DNA of 64,000 bases. It comes from CAG-238 sp934277695. Its GTDB lineage: Bacteria > Bacillota > Clostridia > Peptostreptococcales > Anaerovoracaceae. The stretch lies in the NCBI GenBank assembly GCA_934277695.1, contig CAKQVG010000001.1, positions 310,001 to 374,000 of the forward strand, read 5' to 3'. The translations under genes and the position numbers were made by a program. Positions within the stretch are counted from its first letter, which is position 1; each line of letters starts with the position of its first letter. This document shows positions 41,164 to 49,219 of the stretch, in pieces. The notes beneath the pieces are model-generated. The model worked only from the letters and a program-made list of their open reading frames with translations. It searched no databases and was not told where the DNA came from.

Positions 41164-42543
41164 ATGAAACCGATTTATATTAATCAAAATGACAGTAATG
41201 AGAAGTTTTTATACCTACAGTTGTATGATACAATCAAACAGCGCATTCTTAACGGAGAAATGAAATCCGGCGAAAAGCTGCCTTCCCTTCGCACTTTGTC
41301 GAAGGACCTTGGCATCAGCATCACTACAGCCGAACTCGCCTATAATCAGCTTCTTGTTGAAGGCTACATTAGCAGCCGTCCAAAATCCGGCTATTATATT
41401 GCGGAAATTTCTCCCTCTCCGTCACACGCGAAAGTCTCTGCACCGCTTTCGGAAATCAGCGGTTTTACTTTCGAGCCATCCGCCTATATAAGCGATCCGA
41501 GTTGTTTTGACTTCGTGAAGTGGAAGAAATGCTCAGCCCGAGTCTTTAATGACTACACCGACCAGCTTCTCTTTGAAAGCGACCCGCAGGGAGAACCCAT
41601 TCTGCGCTTCGAAATTTCAAAATATCTGTATTCGTCGCGCGGTGTTACCGCAAGTCCTGAACAGATTGTAATCGGTGCCGGAACACAGCAGATCACCAGC
41701 CACCTTTCCAGAATTCTCATAAAAATGGGACTGCGCTTAGTCTGCCTGGAAGAGCCGGGTTATCTCCCCGTCCAAAGCATGTTCCGTGATGCGGGCTTTA
41801 CGATTTCTCACATCCCGGTTGCCTCTGACGGAATTGAAATTGCAAAACTTCCTGCGAATATACAATCCGCAGTATATGTAAATCCTTCAAACCAATTTCC
41901 TACCGGTGCTGTAATGCCTGTAGGCAGGAGATACGAACTGCTTGATTGGGCCGCGCAAAACAACAGCATTATAATTGAAGATGATTACGACAGTGAGCTG
42001 CGTTATTTCGGCAAGCCGGTTCCTGCGCTCCAAGGCCTTGACAATCGCAGCTGCGTGGTGTATTTGGGAACCTTCTCATCTACCCTTTTTCCGGCTGTAA
42101 AAATCTCGTACATGGTGCTTCCGGAGAAGATGGCACAGATATTCCGATCTATCAAGCATGAATATACACAGACCTGTTCTAAGGCGGAACAGCTTACGCT
42201 TGCATTTTTCATGGAGGACGGCCATTACTACACGGGAATCCGAAAGCTCCGGAGTTTGTATTCACAGAAGCTTCAGGCGGCTCTGTCGGCATTTTCCGCA
42301 CACGGAGGCGGCGTCGCTTCTCCGATAGATACCCACTCCGGCATCAACCTCACGGCAAAAGTCCGTTCAAGAAAAAAAGCCGAGCAGCTTTGCGAAGAGG
42401 CAAAGTCACTCGGTCTTCAAATGGTTCCCCTGTCCGAAATAACCGACCAGGAAACCAGTGCTTTGATTTTTTACTACAGCCGCCTGCCGCTGGAAAGGAT
42501 TGAGCCGCTCATAAAAGGACTTATCGAGCTTTGGCGCTCATAA
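41164..42543 (+). CDS. MocR/PdxR-type GntR-aminotransferase regulator with altered PLP site
   Basis: This 459-residue protein has an N-terminal GntR winged helix (LYLQLYDTIKQRILNGEMKSGEKLPSLRTLSKDLGIS, residues 17-53) and a fold-type I aminotransferase-like domain (about 110-455). Conserved elements include GTQQ, the EEPGY loop, NPSNQFPTGAVMP and IIEDDYDSELRY. The segment that should hold the PLP-binding lysine, normally GTFSKTLFPxLRxGY, reads GTFSSTLFPAVKISY: serine replaces lysine and the following arginine is lysine. It may therefore sense a ligand without forming the usual Schiff base. GAGG lies upstream of the ATG. The target is likely the divergent ECF S-component gene. Confidence 0.88.
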   Translation: MKPIYINQNDSNEKFLYLQLYDTIKQRILNGEMKSGEKLPSLRTLSKDLGISITTAELAYNQLLVEGYISSRPKSGYYIAEISPSPSHAKVSAPLSEISGFTFEPSAYISDPSCFDFVKWKKCSARVFNDYTDQLLFESDPQGEPILRFEISKYLYSSRGVTASPEQIVIGAGTQQITSHLSRILIKMGLRLVCLEEPGYLPVQSMFRDAGFTISHIPVASDGIEIAKLPANIQSAVYVNPSNQFPTGAVMPVGRRYELLDWAAQNNSIIIEDDYDSELRYFGKPVPALQGLDNRSCVVYLGTFSSTLFPAVKISYMVLPEKMAQIFRSIKHEYTQTCSKAEQLTLAFFMEDGHYYTGIRKLRSLYSQKLQAALSAFSAHGGGVASPIDTHSGINLTAKVRSRKKAEQLCEEAKSLGLQMVPLSEITDQETSALIFYYSRLPLERIEPLIKGLIELWRS

Positions 42544-42564
42544 CAGAGCGTGCAGCGTGCGTTT

Positions 42565-43710
42565 CTATTCCTCCGTAAAAGCGATTTCATTTGAGGTGGT
42601 GTGAATGTTTCCGTCCGTATCCACAAACACCGCCTCTGCGCCATCGATTTTTTGGATTAACGCCGTGCCTTTTTCGATTCCCAATGCCAGACAGCTCGTT
42701 GAGAGCGCATCGCCGTCCACGGAGTGTCCCTTATCCGCAATTATCGTTACCGAAAGTACATCCGTGTCGGCAGGGAATCCTGTTTTACTGTCGAGAATGT
42801 GGTGATATTTTTTTCCGTCTTCAACGAAGTATCTTTCATAAGTTCCGGAAGTCACAACCGTTTTGTCGTATGCGGAAACGATTCCGATGATGTCGCCGCT
42901 GTCCGAGAGCGGGTCTTTAATTCCCACTTTGAATGCAAGTGGTTCTCCTTCTGCGTTCAGCAGTGCTCCTGCTTTCCCTCGTATCGCAACAATGTTGCCG
43001 CCAAGGTCAACAATGGCACTTGTCACGCCTGCCTCTTCAAGAAACTGTGTCACCTTGTCCGCGATATATCCTTTTGCGATCCCCCCAAGGTCAATTTCCA
43101 TTTCAGGATCGAGCAGTCTGACTTCGCTGCCGTTTATTTCTATCTTCCTATAATCCACATGCTTCATCGTTTCCGCAAGTTCACCCTTTTCCGGAACTTT
43201 GCCCACCATTCCGGATTCTGTGCTTTCCCCGGCCTCGGCCTCACGAAAACCCCAAAGGTCTGTGGCTTTGCCGATGGTAATGTCAAAAGCACCCTGCGTC
43301 ATTTCACCGTACAGGATTCCTTTCCGGATTACTTCAACTGTTTCACCGCTGACTTTTACGGCTTTTCCGCCTGCTGCGTTAATCCTGGCTACATCCGATG
43401 TTTCTATGGTTTTGCTGAGCATCTTCTCATACTTGTCACAAAGTTTAAAGGCATCCGTAATCAGCAGCAGAAGTTTTTGATTAAGTTCGTCTTCTGAAAG
43501 TTCCAAGAGCTCTCCACTCGAATCATATATGCCGAAAATCGTGATGCTGCACAAGGTATCCAGGAAAAATCCCGTTTTGCTCACTCCGGTATTTCCGTTT
43601 GTTTTTTCATTGGCTGTGCATGCCGTTTGTGTTATAATAAGGATTAGACATATCGTCAGGGTGCACATCCGTGTGAGCATGCGGCGAATTGTTTTTTTAT
43701 TAAAGTTCAT
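42565..43710 (-). CDS. apbE: FAD:protein FMN transferase ApbE (lipoprotein)
   Basis: This 381-residue lipoprotein (lipobox TQTAC near residue 30) attaches FMN through a phosphoester to threonine in target proteins such as RnfG, RnfD and fumarate-reductase-like flavoproteins outside the membrane. Motifs: GAFDITIGKATDLWGF, EMEIDLGGIAKGYIADKV, AIVDLGGNIVAIRGK, and the C-terminal HHILDSKTGFPADTDVLSVTII with DGDALSTSCLALG. Rnf genes lie 12 kb away and are its most obvious clients. GAAAGGTTGG precedes the ATG. It is divergent from the NusG-II/Gx pair by 32 bases. Confidence 0.92.
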   Translation of the reverse strand: MNFNKKTIRRMLTRMCTLTICLILIITQTACTANEKTNGNTGVSKTGFFLDTLCSITIFGIYDSSGELLELSEDELNQKLLLLITDAFKLCDKYEKMLSKTIETSDVARINAAGGKAVKVSGETVEVIRKGILYGEMTQGAFDITIGKATDLWGFREAEAGESTESGMVGKVPEKGELAETMKHVDYRKIEINGSEVRLLDPEMEIDLGGIAKGYIADKVTQFLEEAGVTSAIVDLGGNIVAIRGKAGALLNAEGEPLAFKVGIKDPLSDSGDIIGIVSAYDKTVVTSGTYERYFVEDGKKYHHILDSKTGFPADTDVLSVTIIADKGHSVDGDALSTSCLALGIEKGTALIQKIDGAEAVFVDTDGNIHTTSNEIAFTEE

Positions 43711-43742
43711 GGATATTCCAACCTTTCATAAGGAGTTTTTAT

Positions 43743-44120
43743 ATGATTAAAAAAGCAGATATCGTTTTGTTTTTATGTATCGTGGTGTTCGGCCTTGCCA
43801 TTTCGTGGCATTCCGCTTTCTCCGACCGCCAAGGCAGCGAGGTTGTCGTTACAGCAGGCGGTCAAGTTTTCGGTGTATATCCTCTTGCAGAGGATCGTGA
43901 AATCGAGGTCAAACAATCAGGTCACTCTAACCATATTACCATAAAAGACGGTAGGGTTTCAATGACTTCTTCCACCTGCAAAAATCAAGTCTGCGTGGAA
44001 ACCGGCGCGATTTCTCATACAAAGGACAGCATCGCCTGTCTTCCCAACAGAGTCATCGTCGAAATCAAGGCCGGAAAGAACAATCCCGAAGGGGGTGATG
44101 TCGATGTCATCTCGGGCTGA
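43743..44120 (+). CDS. NusG domain II-containing small membrane-anchored protein
   Basis: This 125-residue protein has one N-terminal membrane helix (residues 7-23) and a NusG_II-type domain: VVTAGGQVFGVYPLAEDREIEV, then STCKNQVCVETGAIS with two cysteines, then IACLPNRVIVEI. Such proteins are commonly encoded with ApbE and a Gx transporter in clostridia; a role in electron-transfer complex maturation is suspected but unproven. GAGTTTTTATATG is a weak start context. Its 3' end overlaps the next gene by 17 bases. Confidence 0.85.
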   Translation: MIKKADIVLFLCIVVFGLAISWHSAFSDRQGSEVVVTAGGQVFGVYPLAEDREIEVKQSGHSNHITIKDGRVSMTSSTCKNQVCVETGAISHTKDSIACLPNRVIVEIKAGKNNPEGGDVDVISG

Positions 44121-44616
44121 TGCAAGAATCAAAGAGCTTGCTTTCTCCGCAATGTTCGCGGCTCTTGCATTAATATTCTCCTATGTTGAGGTGTTGATTC
44201 CGATTCCCATCCCTATCCCGGGTGTAAAACTTGGCGTAGCAAACCTTGTCATCATTATCGCACTTTATCGCATGGGGTTTCGCCGTGCATTTTCGATAAA
44301 CTGCGCTCGAATCGTGATGGCCGGACTTCTGTTCAGCGGTGTTTTCGGCATGATTTATTCCTTTGCCGGCGGCATACTCAGTCTTATCGTCATGTATCTT
44401 CTGAAGCGTACGGGCCTGTTCAGCATGGTGGGAGTCAGTATGGCGGGGGGCGTGGCTCACAATCTCGGGCAGCTCATTGCCGCATGCATAATCGTTTCCA
44501 CGGCAAGCCTCATGAGCTATTTTACGATTCTTCTCTTTACGGGATTAATCGGTGGAATATTGATCGGAATACTGGCCTATACGGTCGAAAAACGGCTTCC
44601 TGCCGATATATGCTGA
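44104..44616 (+). CDS. Gx transporter-family/heptaprenyl diphosphate synthase component I-like membrane protein
   Basis: This 170-residue protein with five hydrophobic segments has FSYVEVLIPIPIPIPGVKLGVANLV, FRRAFSINCARIVMAGLLFSG and VGVSMAGGVAHNLGQLIAA, typical of the Gx_transp family (ECF S-component-like; sometimes annotated as heptaprenyl diphosphate synthase component I). Several in-frame starts cluster here; I use the ATG at 44104, eight bases after GGGGG. It overlaps the NusG-II gene. The recurrent linkage with ApbE and NusG-II suggests flavin or quinone-related transport, by inference only. Confidence 0.8.
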   Translation: MSSRADARIKELAFSAMFAALALIFSYVEVLIPIPIPIPGVKLGVANLVIIIALYRMGFRRAFSINCARIVMAGLLFSGVFGMIYSFAGGILSLIVMYLLKRTGLFSMVGVSMAGGVAHNLGQLIAACIIVSTASLMSYFTILLFTGLIGGILIGILAYTVEKRLPADIC

Positions 44617-44632
44617 GAAAGGATGTATAATC

Positions 44633-45460
44633 ATGGAAATTAAAAAAATATGGAAAATTTTTTTCAGTGCAACCGGCACGACCGAAAAAATTGTGACAAC
44701 GGTTGCAGACTGCCTCGCCGCAAGCTGTGGCGTGGAGACTTTCGAATATGATTTCACCCTGCCGCCGGCACGCGAAGAGTTCCCGACGCTAACCGCGACG
44801 GATTTGGTGATTTTCGGATGCCCGACTTATGCGGGCAGGCTTCCGAATCTTCTGCTGAAATACTTAAATACGATACCCGGCGGCGGGGCCTATGCCATTC
44901 CTGTTGTCACTTTCGGCAACCGTGCTTTTGACAATTCCCTTGCAGAGCTTTGCAGCCTGCTGGAAGCACATGAATTTCACACGATTGCAGCTGCCGCTTT
45001 TTCGTGCGAGCATTCCTTCTCAACCACGCTCGGCGGCGGCAGACCGGACGAAAATGACTTAAAAGAGGCCGAGAACTTTGCGCTTTCTGTCTTTGGAAAG
45101 ATGGTAAAATCGGTTGCTTTCTGTCAGCCGATCAATCCTGTTAAAGTTGACGGTGACCCGAATGCCGCTTATTATCAGCCTCGGGACCGTCATGGTGCCT
45201 CCATCGATATTCGTAAAGTAAAACCGCTTACAACGGAAGCCTGCACCCACTGCGGATTATGTGCCGAGGTGTGCCCGATGGGCGCCATTGATAGGAATGA
45301 CTGCACTGAGACACCCGGCATCTGCATCAAATGCTGCGCCTGCATAAAAAAATGCCCGCAGGGAGCGAAAATCTTTACGGACACAGGCTATCTTTATCAT
45401 AAAGAAGAGCTGGAAGCCATGTATGGCGGCAGGCGCGCCGAGAACAGCTTTTACTTGTAA
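44633..45460 (+). CDS. EFR1-type flavodoxin/ferredoxin fusion protein
   Basis: This 275-residue protein has an N-terminal flavodoxin-like domain (FFSATGTTEKIV binds FMN phosphate; FGCPTYAGRLPN) and, from about 200, a 2[4Fe-4S] ferredoxin domain with CTHCGLCAEVCP and CIKCCACIKKCPQGA. It should carry electrons in the cytoplasm between flavin and iron-sulfur partners. It is 16 bases downstream of the Gx gene with GAAAGGATG as start site, so it probably belongs to the same operon. Confidence 0.9.
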   Translation: MEIKKIWKIFFSATGTTEKIVTTVADCLAASCGVETFEYDFTLPPAREEFPTLTATDLVIFGCPTYAGRLPNLLLKYLNTIPGGGAYAIPVVTFGNRAFDNSLAELCSLLEAHEFHTIAAAAFSCEHSFSTTLGGGRPDENDLKEAENFALSVFGKMVKSVAFCQPINPVKVDGDPNAAYYQPRDRHGASIDIRKVKPLTTEACTHCGLCAEVCPMGAIDRNDCTETPGICIKCCACIKKCPQGAKIFTDTGYLYHKEELEAMYGGRRAENSFYL

Positions 45461-45475
45461 CTTTCTACTTAATAT

Positions 45476-45512
45476 AATTAACTCCAAAGTTAATTAGCTT
45501 TGGAGTTAATTA
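45476..45512. terminator. Stem-loop after the flavodoxin/ferredoxin gene
   Basis: ATTAACTCCAAAG and CTTTGGAGTTAAT form a perfect stem around TTAATTAG. No long T-run follows on either strand, so it may be a processing or bidirectional termination signal. Confidence 0.55.
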
Positions 45513-45591
45513 TGTTTGCCTTAATCGTATTTGATTGTTCTATTTTCGACCTGCTGCGTCCGCAAGGTCAGTCAGCGCTCTGCGCACTGCC

Positions 45592-46368
45592 TTACGCTGC
45601 CGCTTCCTGAGCTGCTTCTTTCTTCAAGTCCTCTTCGTTCGTGCTCTTTCCAAGGAATCTTACAACCAGGTACAGAACAACGATACCGATCGGTATACAG
45701 ATCCATGCCGAAACGCCGAGAGCTGCCGGAATGAAGCCGCATACTGCTGCAACAATTGCTGCCGTAATCGCATACGGAATCTGTGTACGAACATGGTCCA
45801 TAAGGTCTGCCGCCGATCCCATGGAGGACATGATTGTCGTGTCCGAGATTGGTGAGCAGTGGTCGCCGAAGATTGCGCCGCTTGTTACCGATGCGATAGT
45901 CAAAACTGCATACGCGTCCAGAACGCCGCCGTTTATGCACATAGCCAGAGGGAAGGCAATCGGAATCATGATTGCAGTCGTGCCGTAGGAGGTTCCTGTT
46001 GAGAAGGAAACCAAACAGGAAACCGCGAAGATGATAACCGGAAGAATCACTCCCGGAACCGTGCCGCCAACCAGTTCTGCGATATAAGCTCCTGTGCCGA
46101 GTTCGGACATGATGCTGCCGGATGTCCATGCAAACAGCAGAATCGTAACTGTCAAAAGCAGCTCTTTGCAGCCGTTCATCCAAACATCAATTGCAAAGAT
46201 ATTATAGAAACGATACGGAACCGTTTCAAGGAAAATGCCATAAGTATTTTCGACCGCAAGACCTGCAGTTGTCAGCGCAATGCCAATCATGCCGATTTCA
46301 TAAGCAACCCATGACGAAATAAATGCCATGTCGGTTACAGGACCTGCCGTCGAGTCAAACGATAGCAA
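45592..46368 (-). pseudogene. Deleted copy of an NhaC-family antiporter gene
   Basis: The open frame encodes 258 residues but starts in the middle of an NhaC-type protein. LSFDSTAGPVTDMAFISSWVAYEIG corresponds to about residue 150 of the intact neighbour (CDSTASSVPLLLPITGWGALVMG), and a TAA stop lies immediately before it. After VPYRFYNIFAI the sequence jumps in frame to the segment corresponding to residue 325 onward (WMNGCKELLLTVTILLFAW), so roughly 130 residues are also lost internally. The C-terminal part, GDHCSPISDTTIMSSMGSAADLMDHVRTQ, is well preserved. No start signal is evident. The upstream end abuts a 68-nt inverted repeat that may mark the deletion. Confidence 0.75.
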
Positions 46369-46404
46369 TTAATGGAACAACCAGAGATAAAATGCCATAG
46401 TGAA

Positions 46405-46472
46405 GAGAGTGTAAAAACAAAGTGTGTAAGTTTTGAATTATTTCTCAACTTACACACTTTATTTACACCCTC
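46405..46472. mobile_element. 68-nt inverted repeat, candidate miniature element or fused insertion-sequence ends
   Basis: GTGTAA...AAAGTGTGTAAGTT on the left arm is mirrored by AACTTACACACTTT...TTACAC on the right, with arms of 26-28 bp (few mismatches) around a 14-nt loop; outer ends read GAGAGTGT and ACACCCTC. The sequence resembles terminal repeats of IS256-type elements from memory, but no transposase is present. It sits 37 bases upstream of the truncated NhaC frame. Confidence 0.55.
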
Positions 46473-46536
46473 ATAAAAAGCGATTGAGCCTTTTATTTTT
46501 AAGCCGCAGCAATTCTTTTTTCAACTAACCACTTCT

Positions 46537-48051
46537 TTAAAGCTCCGGATTCCTTTTTACATCCAGTTTATGCACAAAGAACAGCAAAGTTATCATGCAT
46601 GCTAGAGTAACTCCCAAAGATATGATGCCGTTCATTGTAATCGCTGCAACCACATATCCTACTAAAGAGGATATCGCCGCAAGCATAGCATACGGAAGCT
46701 GCGTCTTTACATGTGCAAGATGATCACATGATGCTCCCAGTGAAGCTAAGATTGTGGAGTCACTGATTGGCGAGCAGTGATCTCCAAATAAACTTCCTGC
46801 AAGGGCAGCCCCAATTGCTGGATACACAGCTATATCATTTGCAAGCGCCAAAGGAATTGCTATTGGTAAAAATATTGCAAATGATCCCCAACTCGAACCT
46901 GTCGCAAAAGAAGTAACACACGCAGTAAGGAAAATAGACAAGAACATTATACCCGGTGTCATGAACCCTCGTGTAACATCCACAATATAGTCTGCTGCTC
47001 CTACATCAGTAGTGACCCCTCCGATACACCATGCAAAGATTAGAATCATAATAGCTTCAATCATTTGCTGAAAACCATCTACAAAAACCTGATATCCTTC
47101 TCTAAAATTCAGCACCTTATTTTTCATTGCTATAAGCACTCCCACTAAGGATGCAAGGAAAAACGCAATAGTCAAAGACAACATTGTATCACTGTTTGTG
47201 ATTGTGTTCATGAAACCTTGACCTTTCGGCCCTGTATAATACATTGCCGCAAAGAGGCTGGCAATCAATACAATCAAAGGAATTATTAATCCCCATGCTG
47301 TAGGATGTGCACCTTCTTTCAGTACAAATGGTTCAGACTTTTTAATAAAAGCATCATCAGCAACCAGCTTTCCGTATTTTTGGGCTCTGATTTCTGCCTT
47401 TCTCATTGGGCCAAAATCCCATCCGGTAACGGCAATAACGAAAACCATCAAAATGATTGTAATCGTGTAATGGTTAAAAGGCACTGATTTTACAAAAATA
47501 TCTACTAGATTAGTTCCTTCCGGAAACTGATTCTTATAAATACCCATAACCAATGCACCCCAACCGGTAATCGGAAGTAACAACGGCACGGAAGATGCTG
47601 TGGAGTCACAAATATAAGCCAATTTTTCTCTTGATACCTTTAATCTGTCAGTAACCCCCCTGAGAATAGGACCAACAATAACTGAGTTGGATGAATCACT
47701 GAACCAAATCATCAAACCTCCAAGCCATGCAGCAATTTGACCTTGCTTCGGAGTTTTGATCTTGTCCTTTACCGATTGTCCAAATGCCCATGCTCCGCCG
47801 CCTCTTTCGAGCATGATTGAAAAGCATCCTACAAACAAAGTCATAGCAATTACGCCTGCATTAAAAGGATCCGAAATTTTAGGGATCATATAATTTCCAA
47901 ATACATCAACAAGGCCCACTAATGGGTTTCCCGCCAACATAGTAGCACCAACAAATACTGCTACTATCAATGATAGCAATACATTTTTTGTAATAAACGC
48001 AAGAACAATTGCAAGTAACGGGGGCAGTATTGACCAAATACCAAAATCCAT
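46537..48051 (-). CDS. NhaC-family Na+/H+ antiporter-type transporter
   Basis: This 504-residue membrane protein with about twelve hydrophobic segments has the NhaC/ion-transporter superfamily signatures: WFSDSSNSVIVGPILRGVTDRLKVSREKLAYICDSTASSV in the first half and ATGSSWGSFAIFLPIAIPLA and SLFGDHCSPISDSTILASLGASCDHLAHVKTQLPYA in the second. Relatives exchange Na+ for H+ or for organic anions and amino acids. It lies ten bases downstream of a deiminase-like gene behind a sigma-54 promoter, which favours a role in moving the substrate or product of that enzyme. Base composition looks more A/T-rich than in neighbouring genes. Confidence 0.87.
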   Translation of the reverse strand: MDFGIWSILPPLLAIVLAFITKNVLLSLIVAVFVGATMLAGNPLVGLVDVFGNYMIPKISDPFNAGVIAMTLFVGCFSIMLERGGGAWAFGQSVKDKIKTPKQGQIAAWLGGLMIWFSDSSNSVIVGPILRGVTDRLKVSREKLAYICDSTASSVPLLLPITGWGALVMGIYKNQFPEGTNLVDIFVKSVPFNHYTITIILMVFVIAVTGWDFGPMRKAEIRAQKYGKLVADDAFIKKSEPFVLKEGAHPTAWGLIIPLIVLIASLFAAMYYTGPKGQGFMNTITNSDTMLSLTIAFFLASLVGVLIAMKNKVLNFREGYQVFVDGFQQMIEAIMILIFAWCIGGVTTDVGAADYIVDVTRGFMTPGIMFLSIFLTACVTSFATGSSWGSFAIFLPIAIPLALANDIAVYPAIGAALAGSLFGDHCSPISDSTILASLGASCDHLAHVKTQLPYAMLAAISSLVGYVVAAITMNGIISLGVTLACMITLLFFVHKLDVKRNPEL

Positions 48052-48060
48052 ATTTTCCTC

Positions 48061-49005
48061 CTATCCTCTTTTCAGGAATGCGGTACAGCAGTGAATTGCA
48101 CCGAATCCTTTCATGATTTCATCAAACTCAACAGGAATAACTTTAATTCCGTTCTTTTCCAAAAGCTCCTGGGAGCGAGGATTTCCCGCAGGCATTGCGA
48201 TCGTTCCCGGCTCGATTGCGACGAAGTTAATCGCGAAGGATTCTTTTGCTTCGATTCTGGACGGACATTCTAAAAGCTTAATGCCTTTTTTCTTCAGCGC
48301 ATCGCACACATCGTAAGGAACCTGGGATGCGTGAATCATCGCGACATCGTGGCTGGCCATATTCAGCAGTCCGTCAATGTGTGCATGTCCGTAAGGGATC
48401 TGCATATGCAGGATGTCCGTCACGCCCATGCGGCGCAGTTCCTGTTCCACCATCTCATAGCCGCTTCTGTTTGTACGCACGCCGGATGCCAGTACAATCG
48501 TGTGTCTGTCAATCCAAAGCCCCATCGCACCCTCGAAAGTCGCATCACCGCAAATCGTGCGGATAATCGGAACCCCAAGGTCTGCCAAAGCCTTTGCCAT
48601 GTAGCGTTCTTCTCCTCTTCTGGCCTCCATCGCCGGTCTGGTTACGATTGCGCCTTCCGGTGTCATCAGCAAAAGGTCTCTGCAGAACAACGCGTTTGGT
48701 CTGTCCTCTCTCTGCTCTTCAATATAATGCACTCTCACGCCGTGGTCTTTGTAAACCTGAGCCAGTCCGTCATGCTGCTTTCTAAACTTTTCCGGGTCAA
48801 TCGGAGCCTTAAAGCGTGCTGCCTCCCAATCAAAGTTTTCAATTTCTTTGCCTGGGCGTCTCATAATGACATCTCTCAGAGTGTCAACCTCGGAGCAAAC
48901 ACCCCAGTCGCCCCACAGATTTTTCATATCATCAACAATACTTGTTTCTAGAGGAAACCATCTTTCTCCGGCAAGGGCGTCGATATCTCTTACCTTTTCA
49001 TTCAT
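48061..49005 (-). CDS. Amidinotransferase/arginine deiminase-superfamily enzyme (copy 1)
   Basis: This 314-residue enzyme belongs to the guanidino-group-modifying superfamily. It has REDRPNALFCRDLLLMTPEGAI with a conserved Asp, HAHIDGLLNM with the catalytic His, and C-terminal GFGAIHCCTAFLKRG with the nucleophilic Cys. It is shorter than true arginine deiminase (about 410 residues) and closer in size to amidinotransferase/DDAH-like proteins; the substrate is probably arginine or another guanidino compound. ACAGGAGG precedes the ATG at 49005. A near-consensus sigma-54 promoter lies 48 bases upstream, and the NhaC gene follows in the same operon. It has a clear paralogue at 50719-51663. Confidence 0.85.
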   Translation of the reverse strand: MNEKVRDIDALAGERWFPLETSIVDDMKNLWGDWGVCSEVDTLRDVIMRRPGKEIENFDWEAARFKAPIDPEKFRKQHDGLAQVYKDHGVRVHYIEEQREDRPNALFCRDLLLMTPEGAIVTRPAMEARRGEERYMAKALADLGVPIIRTICGDATFEGAMGLWIDRHTIVLASGVRTNRSGYEMVEQELRRMGVTDILHMQIPYGHAHIDGLLNMASHDVAMIHASQVPYDVCDALKKKGIKLLECPSRIEAKESFAINFVAIEPGTIAMPAGNPRSQELLEKNGIKVIPVEFDEIMKGFGAIHCCTAFLKRG

Positions 49006-49052
49006 AATTGAACCTCCTGTCTTTTCTTCTGATATCTCCTGCATAATTATAA

Positions 49053-49069
49053 AGCAATAAATATGCCAA
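49053..49069 (-). promoter_or_regulatory. Sigma-54 (-24/-12) promoter of the copy-1 deiminase-NhaC operon
   Basis: On the minus strand TTGGCATATTTATTGCT places GG and GC exactly twelve bases apart and matches the TGGCAC-N5-TTGCW consensus closely. The nearby activator is of the sigma-54-dependent class. Confidence 0.85.
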
Positions 49070-49152
49070 AATTTTTTCCGCTTATTTTCGATATGCCGCC
49101 GCAAATTCCCTACAACTCCTTTACGTTTACACGAGTTTCGGTAAAAAAAATA

Positions 49153-49204
49153 GTACGCCGTAATAATTTTTTTACCTATCAGTAAAGATTTTTTTACAGC
49201 GTAC
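49153..49204 (-). terminator. Terminator of the sigma-54 activator gene, with nested hairpin
   Basis: On the minus strand GTACGCTGTAA pairs with TTACGGCGTAC, followed by TATTTTTTTT. Inside the loop TTTACTGATAGGTAAA (49171-49186) forms a second inverted repeat. Related GTTTAC/GTAAA half-sites flank it (about 49129-49144 and 49214-49219), so the segment may double as the upstream activator site for the promoter at 49053. Confidence 0.65.
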
Positions 49205-49219
49205 CTTCTTCTCGTTTAC

